DNA of 64,000 bases from contig CP098402.1 of assembly GCA_025916675.1 (NCBI GenBank), forward strand, positions 2,537,205 to 2,601,204, given 5' to 3'. Positions 45,684 to 53,581 of this stretch are shown in pieces. Position numbers and translations under genes: made by a program. Numbering within the stretch: the first letter of the stretch is position 1; every line of letters begins with the position of its first letter. Under the pieces are notes generated by a model. That model had not been told where the DNA came from and did not search any database. It worked only from the letters and a program-made list of their open reading frames with translations. Origin of the DNA: Phycisphaera sp. Its GTDB lineage: Bacteria > Planctomycetota > Phycisphaerae > Phycisphaerales > UBA1924.

Positions 45684-45718
45684 GGACCCTCAACCACAGC
45701 CCTACCTGTGAAGGGTCC
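45684..45718 (-). promoter_or_regulatory. Nested stem-loop in the rpoB leader
   Basis: Outer stem GGACCCT/AGGGTCC (45712-45718 with 45684-45690) encloses a second stem CACAG/CTGTG (45706-45710 with 45695-45699). The structure ends about 22 bases before the rpoB start and just upstream of its ribosome binding site, where it could affect translation or mRNA stability. Confidence 0.5.
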
Positions 45719-45906
45719 TTCTTGATCTACATCGTGCTGTTCGGATCGCCGCCAGCCCCGTCCTGTTGTATCATGACGCAATTATGAGCGTAGCGCTCAA
45801 AAATACTCTTGACAAGGCCTACACGTTTCGCTAGCACAATGACAATGTCTTCTCAAAATTAGCCAAAATCGCCCTCTACGGGCTATCAAGCCATTATCAA
45901 CACTAA

Positions 45907-45946
45907 CCGACAGGATCGCGTGCGGGGATGCACGCGACCTTGTCGG
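45907..45946 (-). terminator. Long hairpin between rplL and rpoB (attenuator or processing site)
   Basis: 17-base arms, 45907-45923 and 45930-45946, complementary except for two mismatches, with a 6-base loop. No U-tract follows on the minus strand, so it resembles a processing or partial-termination hairpin more than a classical terminator. E. coli has an attenuator and an RNase III site at the same place between rplL and rpoB. Confidence 0.55.
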
Positions 45947-46002
45947 TCGTTTATATTGGAAAACCCCGACATAGAAATATCGAGGTTTGGCACGGGCGAG
46001 GG

Positions 46003-46407
46003 TCAGGCGACCTCGACCTCGGCACCAGCTTCCTTGAGCTTCTCGGCCAGGGCGTCGGCCTCGTCCTTGCCCAGGCCTTCCTTGATCTTGGCCGGCAGGT
46101 TGTCGACCATGTCCTTGGCCTCCTTCAGGCCCAGGCCCGTGGCCTCGCGAACGACCTTGATGACCTTGATCTTCTGGCCGCCGTCGCCCTTGACGATGAC
46201 GTCGAACTCGGTCTGCTCGGCCGCGGCCGCACCACCACCACCGTCGGCGGGGCCGGCCATCATCACCGCGCCGCCGGCGGCGGGCTCGATGCCGTAGGTG
46301 TCCTTCAGGTAGTCGGCCAGGTCGACGGCCTCCTTCAGGGACAGCCCAACGATCTCGTCGCCCATCTTGGTGATCTTGGCATCAAAGGTCTTGGCTTCGT
46401 CGCTCAT
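46003..46407 (-). CDS. rplL: 50S ribosomal protein L7/L12
   Basis: 134 residues; the stalk protein that recruits translation factors. An N-terminal dimerisation helix ([20 protein letters not shown]), an Ala/Gly-rich hinge (about 45-68) and the conserved C-terminal domain ([43 protein letters not shown]) are complete. The N-terminal domain carries some extra residues before LSLKEAV. The ATG at 46407 is chosen over an upstream in-frame ATG at 46431 because it fits the family start (MSDEAK). Confidence 0.97.
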   Translation of the reverse strand: MSDEAKTFDAKITKMGDEIVGLSLKEAVDLADYLKDTYGIEPAAGGAVMMAGPADGGGGAAAAEQTEFDVIVKGDGGQKIKVIKVVREATGLGLKEAKDMVDNLPAKIKEGLGKDEADALAEKLKEAGAEVEVA

Positions 46408-46592
46408 GGTTGTGCTTCTTTCCGGATTCAAAGTCGAGTCTGGACGCCGCCAAGAGGGGCCGAACCGTTCGGCGCTTTAACCCCGATCCGCACGCGGACC
46501 ATGCCGGGGCCAGTTGGTGGTCGCCGTCGTCGACGGCTGACTGCAAAAGCGTCCCGATCGCGTTTCCACGACCGGGACGAGTATCGATTCTC

Positions 46593-47138
46593 TTACGCGA
46601 TCTTGGCGATCGCTTCGCCGCTCTCGAGTTTCTCTTCGAGCGTCTTGAGGATGCCGGCGATGTTGCTCGCAGGGCTCTTGACCGCACCCACCAGCTTGCC
46701 ACCGGGGGTGAGCACGATGGTGACGGCCTGGGCCAGGGCCTCGTCCCGCGTGGGGAACTTGCTCAGCCGCTTGACGCCCTCGTCGCCCTCGAACAGCTCG
46801 CCGTCGAGCACCGCGCCGCGGAGCTCGATGTCGGGCATGTCCTTGGCGATGTCGACGATCTTGCGCGCCACCTCGACGACCGTCTCGGCACCGTACACCA
46901 GGGCGTTGGGCCCAGTGAGCAGGTTGCCGAGGGGCTCGAGGCCGGTGCCCTCGAAGGCCTTGCGGGCCACGTTGTTGCGCAGCACGGTGAGCGAGATCTC
47001 GCTCTTGGCCAGATCCTTGCGCATGCTGTTGGTGGCGTTGGCATCAACGCCGCGGATGTTGACCAGCAGGGCATCGCCGTTCTCGCCCAGCTTGGCCACA
47101 TAGTCGGCCATCATCATTTCTTTGACGGGCTTGGACAT
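46593..47138 (-). CDS. rplJ: 50S ribosomal protein L10
   Basis: 181 residues; binds 23S rRNA and carries the L7/L12 dimers. Family features include LVNIRGVDANATNSMRKDL, SLTVLRNNVARKAFEGT and the C-terminal helix LKTLEEKLESGEA that binds L12. It follows rplA after 21 bases, leaving little room for the separate L10 leader that autoregulates rplJL in E. coli. The gap to rplL is 185 bases and shows no gene. Confidence 0.96.
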   Translation of the reverse strand: MSKPVKEMMMADYVAKLGENGDALLVNIRGVDANATNSMRKDLAKSEISLTVLRNNVARKAFEGTGLEPLGNLLTGPNALVYGAETVVEVARKIVDIAKDMPDIELRGAVLDGELFEGDEGVKRLSKFPTRDEALAQAVTIVLTPGGKLVGAVKSPASNIAGILKTLEEKLESGEAIAKIA

Positions 47139-47159
47139 GGTGCTTTCCTTTCCCGCGCG

Positions 47160-47855
47160 TCAAGCGACGACGGCGGCCTCGTGGAACACGCGGACGCCGG
47201 GGGTCATCGTGCCGCTGATGGTGATCTTCTTGATGTACTCGCCCTTGACCGCGTTGGGCCGGATCTTCTCGATCGCCTGCACGAAGTACTCGTAATTCTC
47301 TTTCAGGTCGGCCTCGGGGAAGCTCATCTTCCCGATCACCGCGTGGATGTTCCCGCCCGAATCGGCCCGGTACTCCAGCTTGCCCGCGGCGTACTCCTGC
47401 ACGGCCTGGGGCACGTCGGTGGTCACCGTGCCCGCCTTGGGGCTGGGCATCAGGCCCTTCGGCCCCAGCACGCGGCCCAGCTTGCTGATGACCCGCATCA
47501 TGTCGGGGCTGGCGACCGCGACGTCGAAGTCCATCCAGCCCTTCTCGATCTCGGCCACCAGGTCCTCGCCGCCGGCCTTGATCGCGCCCGCTTCGAGGCA
47601 GGTCTTGACCTTGTCCTCGCTGCAGAACGCCACGACCTTCTTGCTCTGGCCGATGCCCTTGGGCAGCGCGACCGAGCCACGCAGAGCCTGATCGGCCTGC
47701 TTGGTGTCCAGGTTCAGGTGCATGCACACCTCGACCGTTTGATCGAAGCGCGGGCCCTTGAACTTCTTGACGGTGCTGATGGCCTTGTCGACGGGCAACG
47801 CGTCCTGGGTCGCCGACTTCAGATTGGCCGTTGTTCGCTTGCTGATTCGTCCCAT
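47160..47855 (-). CDS. rplA: 50S ribosomal protein L1
   Basis: 231 residues, standard length. Motifs: KKFKGPRFDQTVEVCMHLNL, the signature region VISKLGRVLGPKGLMPSPKAG, and KGEYIKKITISGTMTPGVRV at the end. The start lies 4 bases after rplK, with GGAGGG inside the end of that gene. Forms the L1 stalk near the ribosomal exit site and in many bacteria represses its own operon. Confidence 0.97.
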   Translation of the reverse strand: MGRISKRTTANLKSATQDALPVDKAISTVKKFKGPRFDQTVEVCMHLNLDTKQADQALRGSVALPKGIGQSKKVVAFCSEDKVKTCLEAGAIKAGGEDLVAEIEKGWMDFDVAVASPDMMRVISKLGRVLGPKGLMPSPKAGTVTTDVPQAVQEYAAGKLEYRADSGGNIHAVIGKMSFPEADLKENYEYFVQAIEKIRPNAVKGEYIKKITISGTMTPGVRVFHEAAVVA

Positions 47856-47859
47856 GGCC

Positions 47860-48288
47860 TTAACCCTCCACCACGGTGACGCCCATCGAGCGTGCCGTTC
47901 CTGCGATGATCTCGGCGCCGGCCTCGAGCGTGAGGGCGTTCAGATCGGCCATCTTCTCTTCGGCGATCTTGCGGCACTGCTCGCGGGTGATCTTGCCGAT
48001 GGGCGTCTGCGGCGTGCCGGCACCCTTGCTGATGCCCGCCGCTTCCTTAATAAGGACCGACGCCGGCGAACTCTTGACCTCGAACTCGAACGAGCGATCG
48101 CTGTAGGCCGTCACGATGCAGCCCACGATCTTGCCGTTCAGGCTCGCCGTGGCGGCGTTGAACTGCTGGATGAACTGACCGGGGTTCACACCCTTGGCAC
48201 CCAGCACCGGGCCCAGCGGCGGCGCGGGCGTCGCTGACCCACCGGGGGCCATGATCTTGAAGACGTGCGTAACTTCTTTTTTGGCCAT
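47860..48288 (-). CDS. rplK: 50S ribosomal protein L11
   Basis: 142 residues. The family start MAKKEVTHVFKIMAPGGSATPAP and the C-terminal rRNA-binding domain (REQCRKIAEEKMADLNA, ARSMGVTVV) are present. The ATG at 48288 has GGTGGAG upstream; the frame is open to 48576 but without homology. It is the first gene of the cluster here: the secE and nusG genes that usually precede it are absent, and a divergent phosphohexomutase gene lies upstream. Confidence 0.97.
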   Translation of the reverse strand: MAKKEVTHVFKIMAPGGSATPAPPLGPVLGAKGVNPGQFIQQFNAATASLNGKIVGCIVTAYSDRSFEFEVKSSPASVLIKEAAGISKGAGTPQTPIGKITREQCRKIAEEKMADLNALTLEAGAEIIAGTARSMGVTVVEG

Positions 48289-48629
48289 CGTTTCTCCACC
48301 TCCCACCGGCCCGGATTCGCCCCCCCAACAAAGACAAGGGGCGATCCCGAATGCGTGGGCCGGCCAATCGGCACTCACGCGGACGCGGTGGTCCATTCGG
48401 CGTTGCGTTGTCGGCCTGCGGGACACCCCGAGGCCGGGGCCCGGAAGATCCGGGTCGAGATGATAGCCGGTAACCTCCCGACTCGCCAGCCCGGGATCAT
48501 CGGCAATCTCTCCTTCCACAACCCAAACAACCGTGACCCTCTCGGTTTTTCCGGCTATCGTCTCTGCTTGGCCCATTTCGCCGCTTCTCGGCCCGGGCCC
48601 TCACAAGCGAAACCCCCAACGGAGCGACC
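48289..48629. other. Divergent promoter region between rplK and the phosphohexomutase gene
   Basis: 341 bases without a coding frame. It must hold the promoter of the rplKAJL-rpoBC cluster. A weak minus-strand candidate is TATCAT (48465-48460) with TGGCGA (48488-48483) 17 bases upstream, which would leave a leader of about 170 bases. This is a guess from two imperfect hexamers. Confidence 0.25.
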
Positions 48630-50069
48630 ATGCTGGGACGTGTTTTTAAGGCGTACGACATCCGCGGAACCTACCCCGACCTGCTGACCGATCGCATGGC
48701 CTGGCAGGTGGGCGTGGGCACGGGCCGATTCGTGCTCGAGGTCGCCAAGGCCACCGGCGAGAACACGCCCATGATGCGCACCGTCGTCGTCGGGCGAGAC
48801 ATGCGCGAGAGCGGGCCAACCCTCACCGACCAGCTCATCGACGGGCTCATCCGCACCGGCGTCAGCGTCATCGATCTGGGCCTGGTCGACACGCCCATGA
48901 TCTACTTCGCCATCAACCATCTCGGCTGCGCGGGCGGCGTCATGGTCACCGCCAGTCATAATCCGCCCAACTGGAACGGCTTCAAGATCGCCGGCCCCAA
49001 GGCGCGGCCCATCGGCGAGGCCACCGGGCTGGCCGACATCCGCAAGCACGCCGCCATGGCCGACATGCGCACCATCGACGAGCCCAGCGGCCGCGTCGAG
49101 CAGCGCGACCTGTGGAAACCCTACGCCAAGCACGTGCGCCACTTCATCCGCGAGGGTGGCGCGCCAACGCGCACCAAGCCGCTCAAGGTCGTCGTCGACG
49201 CCTCCAACGCCATGGCCGGCACCATGATCCCCAACGTCTTCGGCAAGAAGGGCGAGCTCGCAGACAATTACCTGCCTGGTCTCGAGCTCATCACGCTCAA
49301 CATGGACAACACCAGCGGTGAGTACGCCCACGCGCCCAACCCGCTCGTAAAAAGTAATATGCGCATGACCCAGGAGGCCGTCATCGAGCACGACGCCGAC
49401 GTCGGCTTCTGCTATGACGGCGACGCCGACCGCTGCATGGTCGTCGACGACGAGGCCCAGATCATCGGCTGCGACCACCTGACCGCGCTCCTGGCCACCG
49501 ACGCCCTCACCCGCCACCCCGGCGCCGCCATCGTCTACGACCTGCGCTCGAGCAAGGCCGTCGAGGAAGACGTCAAGAAGGCCGGCGGCAAGCCCGTGCG
49601 CGGCCGCGTCGGCCACGTGTTCATGAAGGCCGCCATGGCCGAGCATGGGGCCATCTTCGGCGGCGAGCTCAGCGGCCACTTCTACTTCCAGGACAATTTC
49701 AATGCCGACTCGGGCGCCATCGCGATGTCGACCGTGCTCGGCCTGCTCGCACGCAACAAGAAGAAGCTCTCGGCGCTCATCAAGCCCATCGCCCGCTACA
49801 CCCAGAGCGGCGAGCTGAACTACACCAACGAGGAGCCCCAGGAAGCGATCAACAAGCTCGAGGAAGAGATCGCCGGCGACGACGCCATCGTCGACAACCT
49901 CGACGGCATCACGATCGATTGCTTCAAGAAGGAGGGCTGGTGGATCAACGTCCGCATGAGCAACACCGAGCCGCTGCTGCGCCTCAACGCCGAGGCCAAG
50001 GACCGCCAGACGCTGAACCGGCTGGTCGACCGCGTGGGGCCCATGCTCGGCAAACGCGTGGAGCATTGA
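48630..50069 (+). CDS. Phosphomannomutase/phosphoglucomutase
   Basis: 479 residues of the alpha-D-phosphohexomutase family, which interconverts hexose-1-phosphate and hexose-6-phosphate for sugar nucleotide synthesis. Active-site loops are all present: phosphoserine loop TASHNPPNWNG, metal loop DGDADR, sugar-binding GGELSGHFYF and phosphate-binding RMSNTEPLLRLN. The N-terminus FKAYDIRGTYPD is typical of the PMM/PGM type. Substrate preference between mannose and glucose cannot be decided. The start is supported by GGAG about 9 bases upstream. Confidence 0.93.
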   Translation: MLGRVFKAYDIRGTYPDLLTDRMAWQVGVGTGRFVLEVAKATGENTPMMRTVVVGRDMRESGPTLTDQLIDGLIRTGVSVIDLGLVDTPMIYFAINHLGCAGGVMVTASHNPPNWNGFKIAGPKARPIGEATGLADIRKHAAMADMRTIDEPSGRVEQRDLWKPYAKHVRHFIREGGAPTRTKPLKVVVDASNAMAGTMIPNVFGKKGELADNYLPGLELITLNMDNTSGEYAHAPNPLVKSNMRMTQEAVIEHDADVGFCYDGDADRCMVVDDEAQIIGCDHLTALLATDALTRHPGAAIVYDLRSSKAVEEDVKKAGGKPVRGRVGHVFMKAAMAEHGAIFGGELSGHFYFQDNFNADSGAIAMSTVLGLLARNKKKLSALIKPIARYTQSGELNYTNEEPQEAINKLEEEIAGDDAIVDNLDGITIDCFKKEGWWINVRMSNTEPLLRLNAEAKDRQTLNRLVDRVGPMLGKRVEH

Positions 50070-50097
50070 CGGGCCGGCGATCCGAGAATCCCAAGTA

Positions 50098-50158
50098 GCA
50101 AATGGCCAGATGGCAGATTCGGAGCACCCCCCTCCGAATCTGCCATCTGGCCATTTGC
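50098..50158. terminator. Perfect 26-base inverted repeat between convergent genes (probable bidirectional terminator)
   Basis: Arms 50098-50123 and 50133-50158 are exactly complementary, with a 9-base loop rich in C. It sits between two convergent stop codons (50069 and 50175). On the plus strand CGATCTTCTTC follows a few bases later; there is no long T-run on either side. A further partial copy of the arm (GCCATCTGGC) follows directly. Confidence 0.6.
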
Positions 50159-50174
50159 CATCTGGCGATCTTCT

Positions 50175-51575
50175 TCACGCACACCCCGCATCGAACGCCG
50201 TCTGGAAGGCCAGGAAGTCGAAGATGGTCAGCTCGCCGTCGCCGTCGAAGTCGGCCGCGGCTTCACCATCTTCAAAGAGATTGAAGAAAGTCAGGAAGTC
50301 GAAGATGGTCAGTTCGCCGTCGGCGTCGAGGTCGGGGGTGCAGATCTCGCAGTCGAGGTCGAAGCTATAGGCCGCGCCGACGCTCAGGCCGGGAGGAACG
50401 GTAATGCCCTCGTTGGGCGAGCCCAGGACCGCCATGCGCCCGTCGGTGGCGGCCCAGTGGCCGATGGTCCGGTCCAGCGTGAAGGGCGCCGCGGGCTGCG
50501 GGTCGAGCACGTCGGCGAATCGCCAGAGCCCATCACTGCCGCGCGTGAACACGTAGCCGACGCGCTCGTTGGGTCCGGGCCCGCCGCGCCACGAGCCGAA
50601 CAGCATCGTGTCGCCGGCTAGCGAAAGCCCCATCCCGATTCCGACGGCCCGGTCGACCAGATCATCTCCCAGGGTAACGTCCTGGCGGAACTCAAGCCCC
50701 GAATCCGTCAGTTCGTAGACGAAGATCGAACCGGCGAAGTGGGAGCCTCCGCCTTGAACCGCCAGCGTAGAGCCGTCCAAAGCCAGCGGTCGTCCAAAGG
50801 CACCGCCGTCGATGGGTGGCAAGAGCGTGTCATGCAGGTTGAGCAACCCTTCGTCGTCACGCTTGTACACATACAGCAGCCCGTGCGGGTACCCGAGCGT
50901 GTCGTCGGTGTCGGCATTGATGATGGCCCAGTCATCGTTCATGACCATGGCCCTCCCGAAGCTATCAGAGGTCGGATCCGTCGGATCGAACCGATTGATA
51001 GTCTGGGTCAGTTCCCAGCCCTCGTCGCCAAGTTGAAACAGAAACACGATGCTGTCCCACGCGGTCAGCACCGAATCGCGGTGCAGGGCCACCCAGCTTC
51101 CAAACCCTGAGGGTGGGCTCGGGTCGACGCTCGGGGCAGGGATCCGTTCGACCTCCACCCACCGGTCCGTCGCGGGGTCAATCTCGTAGATATGAAGGCC
51201 TCCAAACCACGGGAGTCCCTCGCGGCGCTGGGTGGCCACCGCGAGGCGATCGCCATCGAGATCAAAGATCCCAAATCGGTCGTTTACGCCGATGTCTGGC
51301 GGGTAGATAAACTGTGGGTCGACCCAGCGCCCAGCCTCAAGGCGATATGAGTACACCGCGCCGGCACCGCACATTATGGGATCGCCACCCGGCGCGCATG
51401 CCGTCCGAGCGCTTCCATCTTGCACGATCAGACGGTCGGCATCGATCCGCGTGATGCCCCCAAACGAATTCGAATACCCCGGCTCCCCAACCAGCCGCTG
51501 GATGGGGCAGGGATCGTCGGCGTGGGCCAGCGCGGGGCAGGACGCGAGGGTGGCGATGGCGAGCATGGTGCGCAT
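50175..51575 (-). CDS. Secreted protein with propeller-like repeats and dockerin-like C-terminal tail
   Basis: 466 residues. A signal peptide (MRTMLAIATLASCPALAHA) is followed by beta-rich repeats of about 50 residues with endings such as GAGAVYSYRLEAGRW, GGLHIYEIDPATDRW, HGLLYVYKRDDEG and AGSIFVYELTDSG. These read as FG-GAP-like blades of a propeller. The tail holds two copies of D-x-D-G-ELTIFDFL-x-F (LDADGELTIFDFLTFFNLF and [19 protein letters not shown]) and ends GCA, the same anchor type as in the FG-GAP protein at 30248. The start at 51575 fits the signal peptide; the frame extends to 51665. Confidence 0.8.
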   Translation of the reverse strand: MRTMLAIATLASCPALAHADDPCPIQRLVGEPGYSNSFGGITRIDADRLIVQDGSARTACAPGGDPIMCGAGAVYSYRLEAGRWVDPQFIYPPDIGVNDRFGIFDLDGDRLAVATQRREGLPWFGGLHIYEIDPATDRWVEVERIPAPSVDPSPPSGFGSWVALHRDSVLTAWDSIVFLFQLGDEGWELTQTINRFDPTDPTSDSFGRAMVMNDDWAIINADTDDTLGYPHGLLYVYKRDDEGLLNLHDTLLPPIDGGAFGRPLALDGSTLAVQGGGSHFAGSIFVYELTDSGLEFRQDVTLGDDLVDRAVGIGMGLSLAGDTMLFGSWRGGPGPNERVGYVFTRGSDGLWRFADVLDPQPAAPFTLDRTIGHWAATDGRMAVLGSPNEGITVPPGLSVGAAYSFDLDCEICTPDLDADGELTIFDFLTFFNLFEDGEAAADFDGDGELTIFDFLAFQTAFDAGCA

Positions 51576-51717
51576 ACTGGTATTGTGACAGAACGGGCCC
51601 CCTGATGCAAGGGGAAATCTCTCCGCTCGCACCCAAACACCCAAACTGGACCCCCCCACGCCCACCCACTAACCTCTCCCGAGCGCACGTTGACCCCCGG
51701 CGGGAGCCAGTAAGACC

Positions 51718-53304
51718 ATGAACCTCGGCCAGTTCTTCGAGCATTGGAGCATCGCCGAGAATCCCTTTAGGGGCGAAGAGGCACGCGACGACGCGGTCTT
51801 TGCTCGGCTCTCGCGCGAGCCCGAGCCCGCGAACCCCGCCGCCGCCGTGCGTGCCGAAGCCGAAGTGCCGGGCGGCGGCAAGCCCATGGGCGACGCCCGC
51901 CACAGCGACTTCGAGAAGATCGTCGGCGACCTGGCCCGCCCCAGCACCTCGATCGTTTTCGGCGAAAAAGGCAGCGGCAAGACCGCCCTGCGCCTGCAGA
52001 TCGGGGCCAGGGCCCGCACGCACAACGCCGCGCACCCCACCGCTCGCGTGCTGATGATCGCCCACGATGACCTCAACGCCGTACTCGACCGCTTCCACGA
52101 GAGAAGCAACCAGGACACCGCGCTCGAGAGCCTCAAGCACTTCCGCCTGGTTGATCACATCGACTCGATGCTGCTCTGGGCCACGCCTCGGCTGGTCGAC
52201 GCCCTACTCGAAGATCCCGCACCCGCCGGCGCGATCGAACTGGGCGAGAGCCAGAAGAAGGCCATGCGCAAGCTCGACGGCGGCGCGAAGCGAGACCTCC
52301 TGCTGCTCCAATCGGTCTACGACCGACCCGACAGCGCCGAGATGCGCACCGGCCGGCTGCGCAAGGCCCTCAAGCTACCGCTGGGTGGCGGCCGGCTCGC
52401 GTGGAGTACGGCGTTGTTCGCCGGCTGGATCCTGCCGCTGGCCGCCCTCATCGGCTGGTGGCAACTGGGTGGGCTTCCCGACGTAGTCTGGTGGGTGCTC
52501 GTCGCCGCCGGCGCGGTGGCGTGGGCCGCCGCGGGCGTCAAGCGACTGGTCCTCGACCGTATGGCCATGCACCGCCTGGGCAAGAAGGTCCGCAAGCAGG
52601 TACGCGTGAGCTCTCGCAGCGATACCTCCTACGCCCAGAGCCTCGCCCAACTCGAACGCGGGCTTGCTTCGTATAGCAACCTGCCTACCACCGATTCCGA
52701 CGACACCCGCTACGCGATGCTCGACCGCCTGCGGAGAGTGCTCGCCCCCTTGGGCTACCGCGGCCTGCTCATCGTCATCGACCGCGTCGACGAGCCGAGC
52801 CTCATCAGCGGCAACCCCGAGGCCATGCGCGCCCTCATCTGGCCTCTGCTCAGCAATAAGTTCCTCCAGATGGACGGCGTGGGCGTCAAGATGCTGCTGC
52901 CCATCGAGCTGCGCCATGCCTTATATAGAGAGTCGAGCGCCTTCTTCCAGGAGGCTCGACTGGACAAGCAGAACCTGGTCGACCGCCTGAGCTGGACCGG
53001 CGCCATGCTCTACGACCTGTGCGACGCCCGCCTCAAGGCATGCCTCGAGCCCGGTGCCAAGCCCATCACCCTGGTCGACCTCTTCGCCGAGGACGTCACC
53101 GAGCGCGACCTGGTCGACGCCCTCGATCAGATGCACCAGCCGCGCGATGCCTTCAAGTTCCTCTACCAGTGCCTGAGCGAGCACTGCTCGAACGTCACCG
53201 CCCAGCAGCAGGCCTGGCGGGTACCCAGGTTGGTCCTCGAGGGCGTCCGCAAGCAGCAGAGCGAGCGGGTGCAGCAGCTCTATCGTGGTATCAGCCCGGC
53301 CTGA
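51718..53304 (+). CDS. P-loop NTPase with transmembrane helices, KAP-like
   Basis: 528 residues. Walker A GEKGSGKT lies near residue 83 and Walker B LLIVIDRVDE near residue 350. Between them are two transmembrane helices (WSTALFAGWILPLAALIGWW and VVWWVLVAAGAVAWAAAGV, about 227-280). Membrane helices inserted inside the P-loop domain are the hallmark of KAP-family NTPases, but I see no other diagnostic motif. Close relatives in planctomycetes tend to be uncharacterised. The gene stands alone, with a spaced GGGAG upstream. A role in signalling or defence is possible and unproven. Confidence 0.65.
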   Translation: MNLGQFFEHWSIAENPFRGEEARDDAVFARLSREPEPANPAAAVRAEAEVPGGGKPMGDARHSDFEKIVGDLARPSTSIVFGEKGSGKTALRLQIGARARTHNAAHPTARVLMIAHDDLNAVLDRFHERSNQDTALESLKHFRLVDHIDSMLLWATPRLVDALLEDPAPAGAIELGESQKKAMRKLDGGAKRDLLLLQSVYDRPDSAEMRTGRLRKALKLPLGGGRLAWSTALFAGWILPLAALIGWWQLGGLPDVVWWVLVAAGAVAWAAAGVKRLVLDRMAMHRLGKKVRKQVRVSSRSDTSYAQSLAQLERGLASYSNLPTTDSDDTRYAMLDRLRRVLAPLGYRGLLIVIDRVDEPSLISGNPEAMRALIWPLLSNKFLQMDGVGVKMLLPIELRHALYRESSAFFQEARLDKQNLVDRLSWTGAMLYDLCDARLKACLEPGAKPITLVDLFAEDVTERDLVDALDQMHQPRDAFKFLYQCLSEHCSNVTAQQQAWRVPRLVLEGVRKQQSERVQQLYRGISPA

Positions 53305-53581
53305 GCCCGGCCTTCGTGCTGGTATCTGGCGGATTTTCGACAATAAACGACAGACTGGTATCCCCAGAGCTCCGCGTGTAACCCGGGCCCCCGAAAGGCC
53401 ATAGCCGGGCGCAATCTGCCGCCTCTGGACCCCAAATCGCCGATTTTGGGTTGAATCGGGAGCCTGTTTGGGGGATGATGCGTCCACGCGGATCCCAAAC
53501 CGTGGGGAAACTCCATCGGCAAGGCCCCCCAGCGGGCGCCCCCGTCCGACCGATCAGACTCGAAGAAAGGACCGCCCCTCC

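Larger units (their letters stand above)
45662..46002 (-). other. rplL-rpoB intergenic region (341 bases)
   Basis: No coding frame. It is AT-richer than its surroundings between 45780 and 45970 and contains two inverted repeats annotated separately. Minus-strand TTGTCA hexamers occur at 45845-45840 and 45815-45810, but I found no well-spaced -10 partner, so a separate rpoB promoter is not demonstrated. Confidence 0.6.

Noticed and set aside
45808-45836. TTGACA on the plus strand with a possible TAGCAC 17 bases later
   Set aside because: No plus-strand gene follows and the second hexamer matches poorly; probably chance.
48555-50066. 503-codon frame opposite the phosphohexomutase
   Set aside because: The plus-strand gene has all active-site motifs; the antisense product is composition-driven.
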